Source of the DNA: a virus
IMG/VR virus record: IMGVR_UViG_3300033048_000051
Location: 1 to 46,590 of that record
Length of the DNA stretch: 46,590 bases
Direction: 5' to 3' (one strand)
Shown piece by piece: positions 17,191 through 23,805 of this stretch; position 1 is the first letter of the stretch, and every line of letters begins with the position of its first letter. Under the pieces are notes generated by a model. That model did no database searches, was not told the origin of the DNA, and saw nothing but the letters and a program-made list of their open reading frames with translations. The position numbers and the translations under genes were made by a program.

Positions 17191-17490
17191 GTAATCAGTA
17201 ATGTTTCTTTTACCCGTTGCAAAAAGAATACTCATAACGTGGTTACCAGTAGCCTCGCAATATCCATGGTAAACCTCTGGTACATTTATATCCCATGTTT
17301 GAATGCAGTCCCAAACTAAGTTAAAATCATCAGCTATCAGATCACTTGGTTTTGGCTTCGGCCAAGGATAGTTTGGCGAGGAGGTGTCACACATAACAAG
17401 GTCATCCAACGCGGGCTCAATAGCTTCTGCGTTTTCTCTTTCACCTGTTATTTCTTTACGTTCTTGCTCTGTCATATATAGTTGTGACAT
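17185..17490 (-). CDS. Hypothetical protein, probably cassette-borne
   Basis: 101 residues, acidic N-terminal half with many Glu/Asp (ERKEITGERENAEAIEPALDD) and a C-terminal VPEVYHGYCEATGNHVMSIL segment. No domain recognised. The TAA stop lies in the right core of attC site A (GTTATGT), and a half-site with GTTAGG lies just upstream of its start at 17515, so this is probably a second cassette whose own attC lost its left arm. A GGAGAACGAAT ribosome-binding site precedes the ATG. Confidence 0.55.
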   Translation of the reverse strand: MSQLYMTEQERKEITGERENAEAIEPALDDLVMCDTSSPNYPWPKPKPSDLIADDFNLVWDCIQTWDINVPEVYHGYCEATGNHVMSILFATGKRNITDYT

Positions 17491-17497
17491 ATTCGTT

Positions 17498-17521
17498 CTC
17501 CGGTTAATTTAATCGTTAGGT
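17498..17521. other. attC right-half remnant
   Basis: CTCCGGTTAATTTAATCGTTAGG. Same pattern as the right half of site A (GCAGCCGGTTATTCACAAAT, CGTTA) and of the 20790 remnant: CCGGTTA, about four to eight bases, ATCGTTA. No matching left half is seen. Confidence 0.5.
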
Positions 17522-17526
17522 TTCAA

Positions 17527-17757
17527 TCAATGTATTGAAGTTTTTTTATTGGTAGTGTTCTTTTTTAAGAACATAAAAGCCGCGCCAAATATAGTAAGGG
17601 CTTGATCCACCTCAATGTACAGAATGTTTTCTCGCAGGGAGGCAACAACTGAGGGCGTTACTTTATACACACTGCCAGCTGGAGTGTGCCCGAGGAACTC
17701 CTGGTGCCGCAGAATACCGCTTCTTAGAATATCATCATTACAGTCTATAATAATCAT
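17527..17757 (-). CDS. Hypothetical early protein
   Basis: 76 residues. N-terminal IIIDCNDDILRSGILRHQEFLGHTPAGSVY gives a mixed alpha/beta pattern; the C-terminus is basic. No domain recognised. The region upstream (17758-17768) is short, so it is probably co-transcribed with the membrane peptide at 17769-17873. Its stop lies 12 bases before the attC remnant core at 17515. Confidence 0.6.
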   Translation of the reverse strand: MIIIDCNDDILRSGILRHQEFLGHTPAGSVYKVTPSVVASLRENILYIEVDQALTIFGAAFMFLKKNTTNKKTSIH

Positions 17758-17768
17758 TGAACACCCGT

Positions 17769-17873
17769 TTAGCCCACCATGGTTTTAGTAATCACATAAA
17801 ACAACGAGAGAAAAACCACCCACAGTATTATAACGTACGCTAATGCAAGACACGTATCTTTAAAGAAGTTCAT
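17769..17873 (-). CDS. Tiny single-pass membrane protein
   Basis: 34 residues, of which about 9-29 form one transmembrane helix (LAYVIILWVVFLSLFYVI). Start codon overlaps the preceding stop (ATGA) with GAGAGG just upstream. One of several tiny membrane peptides in the leftward block. Function unknown; holin-like or host-membrane roles are possible. Confidence 0.6.
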   Translation of the reverse strand: MNFFKDTCLALAYVIILWVVFLSLFYVITKTMVG

Positions 17874-18244
17874 GCCTCTCGCCTTATTATCTCTTGTATC
17901 ATGCAGTGTTTTATGTACGCTTCAGGATTACAGTTCTTAAGTACAGCCTTTAAATGGTCTGTATCCATGTTTTTTATGATCTTAAAACTTAGCAGAGAAT
18001 TTCCGTGTATACCATAAGAACCCCATGTAATGTGCTTTCGCTGAATATCATTAGGTTCATTATCATATAAGGATAGCTCTTCGTACATGTCTAGTTTATA
18101 TTCTGTCCTTCTTAGGTACTCATGTCCCCCATCCACCATGTAAGTTAAACCATTCTTATCCTTGTGAGTCCGGTAATCGTGTTTGCTTATGCTCTCAAGG
18201 ACAGTGCCGTCTGGTGTTCTTATCGCGTTATATATTATTTTCAT
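17870..18244 (-). CDS. Conserved hypothetical phage protein
   Basis: 124 residues. The pattern NAIRTPDGTVLES...HDYRTH...YMVDGGHEYLRR...ITWGSYGIHG...MDTDHLKAVL is one I recognise in several phage early regions and on plasmids, without a known role. Good AAAAGGTTAAC ribosome-binding site. Coupled to the downstream tiny membrane protein by ATGA. Between it and nrdJ are 136 bases with a short inverted repeat (ACGTG-GATTTA-CACGT) but no gene seen. Confidence 0.65.
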   Translation of the reverse strand: MKIIYNAIRTPDGTVLESISKHDYRTHKDKNGLTYMVDGGHEYLRRTEYKLDMYEELSLYDNEPNDIQRKHITWGSYGIHGNSLLSFKIIKNMDTDHLKAVLKNCNPEAYIKHCMIQEIIRREA

Positions 18245-18380
18245 GTTAACCTTTTAATTAGTGGGCTTATCACCCGAAAACAGACTACCGGTGCGCTGCA
18301 ATGAGAATACTCATCACCTGATAGGATACGTGTAAATCCACGTCAGTAGTTTGAGCTTCTTCGAGAGGCTTCCCCTGTAA

Positions 18381-20324
18381 TTATATCTCACAACCACCAG
18401 CGGTGCAAGCTAATTCTTTAGTATTAGTTAATGCTGCATCATCTTTCTCGTACTCGCCGAGGTCGTCCCAGTTAACATTCTTGGGCATGGTAGACAAGGC
18501 CTCCTTGTACTCTTTTTCTGTTATAGCCTGATAAGGAGCTTGCTTATAAACGTGGTCACTGAAAGGTAGGAACGAAACCCCTGAGCATATGGCGAAGTTC
18601 TCGTACACCCAAGCACCAACCTTCATCCATTCGTCTTCCTTGACAAAAACAGTCACGCTCGGTTTATGTTCTGTGTAGTTAAGCTGATACATCTTCCATA
18701 ATTCTAGCTGGTCTATAGCATTAACATCGTTTGTTACTACAGCATTTTTCGGTGCCTTAACAGGGAAGGAAAAAATAAGACCCGACCCTTGTTTCATAAC
18801 ATCAACCTCATAAGGGAAACCTTTTTGTATCATCATTTTTGCAAGCGGATCTTTGTTATCTGCCCGTACAGTTCTTATGTAGTACAAGCTGAACCTTGTG
18901 TGAATACCAGAGCTAGAATCAACTAACTGACTAACAGTTCCGGAAGGTTTTACACATGTTATAGCTGTACTTGCGTTAACACCTATACTTTTACACTGCT
19001 CTTTGTTCTCTTGCTGTGCGGTTTCTTTAAGAGTTTTTAGCCAGGAAGGTAAGAACTTAGCCTTAACATCTCCTAGTAAATAATGATCCATTATTCCTGT
19101 AAGACTAACCCCTAACAGTGCCTCATCTTCTGTGTTCTTCTGCCACTCTTTACTCAGGTATCTGAAGTTAGTTAACGAAGACTGTAATGTACCGATGAAC
19201 GTAGCTAGTCTAACCTTCCTTTTTAAGGATCTTAGCGTGTCATCAGGACGTATAACCACTTCAGTAAGATTACAAAACTGCGAGTTACGTAGCACTATTT
19301 CTGAACATGGATTACATAACCAGTCATGTTTTCCTAGCTCTGCTCTGCGTTCAGGTAATAATCTTTGTGCGGCCTCTCTGTTAAAAACCCCTCGCTCGCC
19401 CGATTTACTCATGTACAAGGATTTCCATTCGCGCATGAACACACCAATGTCAGGCTTCTCTGTATACGCAACGGAGTTATTAGATAGCGCTCTTTGTGGA
19501 TTATCTTCCCACCATTGTCCTGATTTAGCTACCCGCATTCTCTCGTCAGTTAAGTTACTCAGGCTTATCAGGGCTGAACGCCTTACACCCCCAACCACAA
19601 CCACCTCAGCTATCTTGCACACTACATCGTGGCATTCTAAACTTGTCAGTTTCCGGCCTTTAGCCCCTCGGAACTTAGCGATAGTGAACTCGAACAACTC
19701 TACCAAAGGGTCTGGCCCACTTGCCCTCCCACCCATCGTCTTAAGTCTTGCTCCGGCTGGACGTACCTTATGCACGTCCCAGTGTGGTATCTGCCCCTGG
19801 AAAAGCAATGATATAAGCTCACGGTAGGCTTTAGACCATCCAATTTTAGAGTCTGCAACAACGATTGTGGTGGCTGTTTCATAGAATTCTTCCGCTACTT
19901 CAGGTAGCTTATTAATGAACTGTCTCTCTACAGAAAAACCCATCCCTGTACCACACATAAGGATATACAGGACCTCATCGAACTTACGGGGTTTGTCTAT
20001 AGCTGTGGCCGCGCAATTGAAACCGGCCACGTTATCTCTATCTAACGCTTTACCGGCACTCATCATAGTACGCATTGATGGCATTACTTCAAGGTTAAGT
20101 ACAGCTAAGAACGCCTCTTCTATCTTTGCACTCTTCTCTGGAAACCTATCAAGCCAGAACTCCTTAACTCTAGTAACTGTTTCCTCCCATGTCTCTCTTC
20201 TGCCAGCATCTTCATTCCATCTAGCATATCTGCTGAGATGTATGAACGCCTGGTAGTCCGTTGGTAAAAGGATTGCTTCGGGAAGCTCCATAGATTTATT
20301 GGCTGGAATATAAGGTCGGGCCAT
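18381..20324 (-). CDS. nrdJ: Class II (B12-dependent) ribonucleotide reductase
   Basis: 647 residues; reduces ribonucleoside triphosphates using adenosylcobalamin to supply dNTPs. Visible landmarks: FNCAATAID (Cys104), NPCSEI (Cys340, radical site), Cys351 exactly 11 residues later, the same spacing as Cys408 and Cys419 in the Lactobacillus leichmannii enzyme, and a C-terminal ACTAGGCEI Cys-x4-Cys shuttle pair. The ITCVKPSGTVSQL loop is present. It is shorter than the L. leichmannii enzyme (739) and no N-terminal ATP cone is apparent. A monomeric class II enzyme is typical of aquatic phages. Preceded by a tandem 11-bp repeat. Confidence 0.9.
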   Translation of the reverse strand: MARPYIPANKSMELPEAILLPTDYQAFIHLSRYARWNEDAGRRETWEETVTRVKEFWLDRFPEKSAKIEEAFLAVLNLEVMPSMRTMMSAGKALDRDNVAGFNCAATAIDKPRKFDEVLYILMCGTGMGFSVERQFINKLPEVAEEFYETATTIVVADSKIGWSKAYRELISLLFQGQIPHWDVHKVRPAGARLKTMGGRASGPDPLVELFEFTIAKFRGAKGRKLTSLECHDVVCKIAEVVVVGGVRRSALISLSNLTDERMRVAKSGQWWEDNPQRALSNNSVAYTEKPDIGVFMREWKSLYMSKSGERGVFNREAAQRLLPERRAELGKHDWLCNPCSEIVLRNSQFCNLTEVVIRPDDTLRSLKRKVRLATFIGTLQSSLTNFRYLSKEWQKNTEDEALLGVSLTGIMDHYLLGDVKAKFLPSWLKTLKETAQQENKEQCKSIGVNASTAITCVKPSGTVSQLVDSSSGIHTRFSLYYIRTVRADNKDPLAKMMIQKGFPYEVDVMKQGSGLIFSFPVKAPKNAVVTNDVNAIDQLELWKMYQLNYTEHKPSVTVFVKEDEWMKVGAWVYENFAICSGVSFLPFSDHVYKQAPYQAITEKEYKEALSTMPKNVNWDDLGEYEKDDAALTNTKELACTAGGCEI

Positions 20325-20363
20325 CTCATTTTTATCCTTTTATATGTTATTTATTAAGTAAAA

Positions 20364-20385
20364 TGTATATACAGTGTATATACAG
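20364..20385. repeat. Perfect tandem 11-bp repeat upstream of nrdJ
   Basis: TGTATATACAG occurs twice with no gap, 40 bases upstream of the nrdJ start. A tandem direct repeat in a promoter-proximal gap is typical of an operator. The half-site resembles part of a LexA box, but no CTGT-N8-ACAG is present, so the regulator is unknown. Confidence 0.6.
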
Positions 20386-20391
20386 TAAGTA

Positions 20392-20595
20392 TTACGTCTT
20401 TTTTCTTGTGTTCATGCGTATCTTAAGTCTGCGCTCAAATTCTGCTTTATCTTCCGCGTGTACTCTGTCTCTTATGTAGTCTATTTTATTACCGGCTGAT
20501 GCCATTATTGCAGCCATAGCTATAAGGTTAGTTAACACATCCATACTGTTACGTTCCACTGGCTTCTTGAATCTATGAGCTGCCTTAATAATCAT
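20392..20595 (-). CDS. Hypothetical early protein
   Basis: 67 residues, basic at both ends, with a short hydrophobic Ala/Met-rich helix (residues about 20-36, LTNLIAMAAIMASAG) followed by an acidic/basic helix (HAEDKAEFERRLKIRMNTRKK). Could be weakly membrane-associated. GAGAGGTAAC upstream of the ATG. No domain recognised. Confidence 0.5.
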   Translation of the reverse strand: MIIKAAHRFKKPVERNSMDVLTNLIAMAAIMASAGNKIDYIRDRVHAEDKAEFERRLKIRMNTRKKT

Positions 20596-20609
20596 GTGTT
20601 ACCTCTCTT

Positions 20610-20729
20610 TTAACCACCATAAGACTCTATTATTAGGATCTCACTAGCCAGTAAACGTATTTCTTCATCACTGTGTAAGTAAGGGTACATAGAGTCGTAC
20701 AATTTAATCAGTTTATTTAATCTTTTCAT
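20610..20729 (-). CDS. Tiny hypothetical protein
   Basis: 39 residues, MKRLNKLIKLYDSMYPYLHS..., a helical acidic/basic peptide ending SYGG. AAGGGCAAGAC ribosome-binding site before the ATG. Lies between the hypothetical protein above and the Mom-like gene. No recognisable domain. Confidence 0.5.
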   Translation of the reverse strand: MKRLNKLIKLYDSMYPYLHSDEEIRLLASEILIIESYGG

Positions 20730-20787
20730 GTCTTGCCCTTAAGTGTTATACGTTCTTTACTGATGTCATCATCAAACTATAAAAGTG

Positions 20788-20817
20788 TGCAGCCGGTTAT
20801 GTTTAATCGTTATAGGG
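20788..20817. other. attC right-half remnant at the left edge of the Mom-like segment
   Basis: GCAGCCGGTTATGTTTAATC then GTTATAGGG. Shares GCAGCCGGTTAT and AATCGTTA with the right half of attC site A. No left half is seen to its left, so this is half of a former site. The core G|TTATAGGG at 20809-20817 supplies the stop codon of the Mom-like gene. Confidence 0.5.
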
Positions 20818-21385
20818 AATAAACAAAAGTGTATTTACCTGCTGTTTTTTTATAAAAAGCCTCGCCACTTTCAAGTGCGGCTTTTACTCTTTTTGCGAAT
20901 GGTTTTAACTCACCCTTATATTTAGTCCTTATTGTTTTATCATGGTATCTTTTACTACCCCATATAATTACCCTCGCACCTTTTATCTCGCCAATCATTT
21001 TAAAATTGCTTGCCTTGTATATTACCCCAGAGTGCCCATACTCTTTATCCGCATAAGAAACAACCACGCCTTTCCCCCATTCCTTTCTGAGCATCCTTAA
21101 TGCCGAGCCTATAAAATAACTCTCTGTGTTTTTTGGCGTGTCGTCTATACAGCATAGTCGTCTTAATTCAATGACTTTTGTTTCATCGTCGCTAAATCTC
21201 CTCCACTGGTTAGCCATAGCCATACGACCGAAAAACATCGCGCCTTTCATTTCCTCATCATCATATAAGGCGTAACAATAATCCGCTATACAACCGTTTA
21301 TACTGGCAGAGTAGTGCCACTTCTCAATAAATGCAGTTATTTCTTTTCTGGAAACCCTGCGTACCTCCCATGTTTTAAGTGCCAT
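20810..21385 (-). CDS. Mom-like DNA-modification acyltransferase (GNAT superfamily)
   Basis: 191 residues from the ATG at 21385, which has AAGGTAT upstream; a 15-residue longer frame overlaps the membrane peptide gene and is less likely. Motifs: EKWHYSASI near the N-terminus, KVIELRRLCCID, VVSYADKEYGHSGVIYKASNF and a basic KYKG...C-terminus. This is the pattern of the phage Mu Mom family, which modifies adenine in phage DNA and blocks host restriction. The assignment is by motif memory. It sits in a cassette-like segment, so it may have been acquired as an integron cassette. Confidence 0.6.
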   Translation of the reverse strand: MALKTWEVRRVSRKEITAFIEKWHYSASINGCIADYCYALYDDEEMKGAMFFGRMAMANQWRRFSDDETKVIELRRLCCIDDTPKNTESYFIGSALRMLRKEWGKGVVVSYADKEYGHSGVIYKASNFKMIGEIKGARVIIWGSKRYHDKTIRTKYKGELKPFAKRVKAALESGEAFYKKTAGKYTFVYSL

Positions 21386-21441
21386 ACAATAAGTATACCT
21401 TACAAGTTCTTCATTACTGTGTATATCCATATACCTATAAC
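20810..21441. mobile_element. Cassette-like segment carrying the Mom-like gene (partial)
   Basis: The left end begins with G|TTATAGGG and the right end has CCTATAAC at 21434-21441, exact reverse complements across the segment, as in cassette A. The rest of the attC to the right of 21441 (CAACATAAAAAACTGCC) is shortened and lacks a clear right half, so this is a degraded or recombined cassette. Confidence 0.45.
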
Positions 21442-21492
21442 AACATAAAAAACTGCCAACGGTGTTATTACAACGGCAATGGCTCCTGCCAT
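21400..21492 (-). CDS. Tiny single-pass membrane protein
   Basis: 30 residues, nearly all one transmembrane helix (AIAVVITPLAVFYVVIGIWI). The start overlaps the preceding stop (TGATG) and has AAGGA upstream, so it is likely translated. Between 21434 and 21441 it contains the outer arm of the Mom cassette, so its C-terminal part may have been created by cassette insertion. Confidence 0.5.
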   Translation of the reverse strand: MAGAIAVVITPLAVFYVVIGIWIYTVMKNL

Positions 21493-21707
21493 CACGGTTC
21501 CTTGAATAATCTTAGGTAATCTTCCATGTATTTTTTAAAAATCTTAAGATCACATAAAGGCACCTTACCCGTTATATGACTTATATCACCACCATTCATG
21601 TGTAATGCGGCTGCTACACTAGCCAATTCTTCTACGCCCTTAAGATCTGTTTTATTCTCATACGCCTGATCTTTCCTAAAGGATCCTTCTTTGTGTATAA
21701 CTGTCAT
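21492..21707 (-). CDS. Hypothetical early protein
   Basis: 71 residues, soluble, helical (VEELASVAAALHMNGGDISHITG...LKIFKKYMEDYLRL). No motif recognised. Its ATG is one base after the stop of the metallophosphoesterase gene's upstream neighbour chain (it lies downstream of the phosphoesterase), and it is coupled to the tiny membrane protein by TGATG. Confidence 0.55.
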   Translation of the reverse strand: MTVIHKEGSFRKDQAYENKTDLKGVEELASVAAALHMNGGDISHITGKVPLCDLKIFKKYMEDYLRLFKEP

Positions 21708-22475
21708 TTAAGGCACCCATGTCTGTATCAACCTTTCTACGGATATAAAGTCAAGATCAAAGTCATTGAACCCGTGCCTGTTAATGAAAGCCTTAAGGTG
21801 GATAAAACCTCTTATCTCTGTGTTATTAGCACCCCTGTAACCAAAATCATGTAAATAGAATGACCCTGCACAGGCCCCAAAATGAGGTCTACCCTCCATG
21901 TTCTGCCTACGCCCGTACTGGAACTGTTGCTGATGACCGTGCACAAAACTATGAGGGAACTTATTTAACTTATTCTCTATACCACCGCCTACCGCTTTTC
22001 CTGACGCTGCTGCAGGCATGTAATGGCAGAAACATATGCCCTCATGCCAAAAAGGAGTAAGATACTCGTGTAACCCCCATCCTGAAACAGCGATCATCTC
22101 TCTTAAGTTTATCATCCCGTCGAGAACTGGTTGTTTTTGTATCATTTTGTCTAACCTGTCCTCGTGGTTCCCGAGACACAAGTGGAAGGCAGGTTTATAA
22201 AGTTTCTTTTTTTGTTTCTTGTTCTGTTTTTTTATATAAAGAGGTATTATGTCAAGCGCTTTAGCCCCCGCTATAATATCATCCTTTAACCGCCTTCCTT
22301 CCATCTCCAGTGGGGTGTTATATGAACATAATGACTCAAAATCCCAGTGATCGCCTATATGGACTACAACACCAGGTTTGTGCTTCCATATGTACCGCGC
22401 AAGCGCATGTAAGTGTGATGTATCGGAACCAGGGATTACCTGTGTATCACCAATTATTATAATATCAGTGTTCAT
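21708..22475 (-). CDS. Metallophosphoesterase (calcineurin-like)
   Basis: 255 residues with the complete dinuclear metal set: GDTQ (Asp10), GDHWDF, GNHED and HGHQQQ. The family hydrolyses phosphomonoesters or phosphodiesters, including nucleotides and RNA ends. A Lys-rich insertion KKQNKKQKKKLYK lies near residue 90. Phage copies are common in early regions; the substrate cannot be told. Coupled upstream by ATGA to the 50-residue protein. Confidence 0.8.
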   Translation of the reverse strand: MNTDIIIIGDTQVIPGSDTSHLHALARYIWKHKPGVVVHIGDHWDFESLCSYNTPLEMEGRRLKDDIIAGAKALDIIPLYIKKQNKKQKKKLYKPAFHLCLGNHEDRLDKMIQKQPVLDGMINLREMIAVSGWGLHEYLTPFWHEGICFCHYMPAAASGKAVGGGIENKLNKFPHSFVHGHQQQFQYGRRQNMEGRPHFGACAGSFYLHDFGYRGANNTEIRGFIHLKAFINRHGFNDFDLDFISVERLIQTWVP

Positions 22476-22624
22476 TGTATGTACTGATCCCCTTCAAGTA
22501 TTTTATATAGCTGTTCAAGGTAAGGCAAAGACTTCTCGTCGAAAAGCTCAGTGTACCAGTCTAAGTAGTCCAGTGCATCAGCTATACACAGTTCCAATGC
22601 TGCTGTGTACTCGTCATCGTTCAT
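22472..22624 (-). CDS. Tiny acidic hypothetical protein
   Basis: 50 residues, acidic and Tyr-rich (DDEYTAALELCIADALDYL), predicted helical. ATGA overlaps on both sides: with the endonuclease VII stop and with the phosphoesterase start. Such tight packing supports translation. Function unknown. Confidence 0.6.
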   Translation of the reverse strand: MNDDEYTAALELCIADALDYLDWYTELFDEKSLPYLEQLYKILEGDQYIQ

Positions 22625-23031
22625 CCCATGCCTCGTATAACCTGCTCTATCAAGTCAGTGTACTTTTGCTTAGTTCGTTCTCTTTTACTGCTCCTTCTTA
22701 AACTCCTGTACTTCTTGATTAGCTGCTCCTCATGTGTTAAGTGAGCAGGATGTACTGCAGACCCTGACCAATCTGTCATCCAGTACATAAGTAAAGACTT
22801 CAGTAACTCAACAGGGTTATCGCTTTTAGTCCTTTTGCACCATGATAGTATCTTTCCCTCAGCAGCGTTACAAGACCTGTGTAACACCTTCCTTACATGC
22901 CCTGATACATGGTCATGATCTAGTGTACGATCCTTCTCAAGCATGTGTGTACCACATAATGCACACATGTGCTTCTGCTTTCTTGACAATCCCTGTCTGT
23001 ACGCCTTTACCTCTTTCCGAGTAAGTTTCAT
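22621..23031 (-). CDS. Recombination endonuclease VII family nuclease
   Basis: 136 residues. The His-Me finger motif is clear: CALCG (Cys23, Cys26), LDHDHVSGHVRKVLHRSCNAAEGKI with the DHDH pair and Cys54-Asn55, matching T4 gp49-type endonuclease VII. The C-terminus is a basic helix. The family cleaves branched DNA before packaging and helps debranch replicated phage DNA. Its start is one codon into the preceding gene's stop. Confidence 0.85.
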   Translation of the reverse strand: MKLTRKEVKAYRQGLSRKQKHMCALCGTHMLEKDRTLDHDHVSGHVRKVLHRSCNAAEGKILSWCKRTKSDNPVELLKSLLMYWMTDWSGSAVHPAHLTHEEQLIKKYRSLRRSSKRERTKQKYTDLIEQVIRGMG

Positions 23032-23210
23032 CTTATGCCTTTGTACTTAAGCTGTGCGACATCGTAAAACCTTTCTATAATATCAGAAGAAGTTAGCTCC
23101 AGTATATCAACTAAGACATCAGGATCATACTCTTCTAAGTCATAGAGGTAGTCTTTTAACCCCTCGTAGTCATCTCCAAGACTAGGCATTCCTTCTCTAG
23201 GTACACTCAT
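23028..23210 (-). CDS. Hypothetical acidic early protein
   Basis: 60 residues, highly acidic in the middle (LEEYDPDVLVDILELTSSD), probably helical. It lies between the SSB-like gene and endonuclease VII; its stop overlaps the nuclease start. No domain recognised; an acidic partner or DNA-mimic role is possible but unsupported. Confidence 0.55.
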   Translation of the reverse strand: MSVPREGMPSLGDDYEGLKDYLYDLEEYDPDVLVDILELTSSDIIERFYDVAQLKYKGIR

Positions 23211-23224
23211 AAAATCTCCACTTA

Positions 23225-23791
23225 TCAGAAAGGAATGTCATCATCAAAATCATCAGATGAATCTTCTTCAGGCTGAGATTCTTCAATCACGGTCGTAACA
23301 GCGGCAGGCGGCACAGGGTTCTCTTTAAACTCCTCCGCAGCAAAATATAACTGTATAGCCAAATCCTTAACTGCCTCAACAGAGTCAGCCCTAAAAGCCT
23401 TGTGAGACACAAGGAGCGCCGCCTGGTTAAACGCCGCACCGACTGCTATACCGATGTTATGATCTGATTTCCTAGCCTGTACAGGAGCAGTTGTATGTGC
23501 TGCTGATACTGCCTGTGAACCAGATGGTTTCTCACCCGTTGTAAGATTAACTGTCGTTTTTTGTATATTCTTAAAATCACCAGAGGTGGTAAACATAAAT
23601 GATATATCTGTACCTGCTTGTATTTCCCCTGTGTTTTTAGCCCACGCATTATCCTGTTTAGAGCTACCTAAACCGAACCACACACCATCTATTAAAAGAC
23701 CTATCCTGTACAAATTACCGAACTGGTCAGGTGTATCTAGTTGTTTAGCGTGTACTTTCTCTACCACGCCTTGTTTGAACTCAGTGCTCAT
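23225..23791 (-). CDS. Single-stranded DNA-binding-like protein
   Basis: 188 residues. An OB-like beta N-terminus (about 1-85), a mid helical region, then an acidic C-terminus ending DDFDDDIPF. The DDDIPF tip is the classic protein-interaction tail of bacterial SSB. Located directly downstream of the DNA polymerase, it fits coating of ssDNA and recruitment of replication enzymes. The OB fold itself is inferred. GAGAGGATT ribosome-binding site. Confidence 0.7.
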   Translation of the reverse strand: MSTEFKQGVVEKVHAKQLDTPDQFGNLYRIGLLIDGVWFGLGSSKQDNAWAKNTGEIQAGTDISFMFTTSGDFKNIQKTTVNLTTGEKPSGSQAVSAAHTTAPVQARKSDHNIGIAVGAAFNQAALLVSHKAFRADSVEAVKDLAIQLYFAAEEFKENPVPPAAVTTVIEESQPEEDSSDDFDDDIPF

Positions 23792-23805
23792 TTTTAATCC
23801 TCTCG

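Noticed and set aside
19132-19827. Long rightward frame within nrdJ
   Set aside because: Antisense shadow of a well-supported gene; no ribosome-binding site or family pattern.
20364-20385. LexA box
   Set aside because: The repeats are direct, and the palindromic CTGT-N8-ACAG form is not present.
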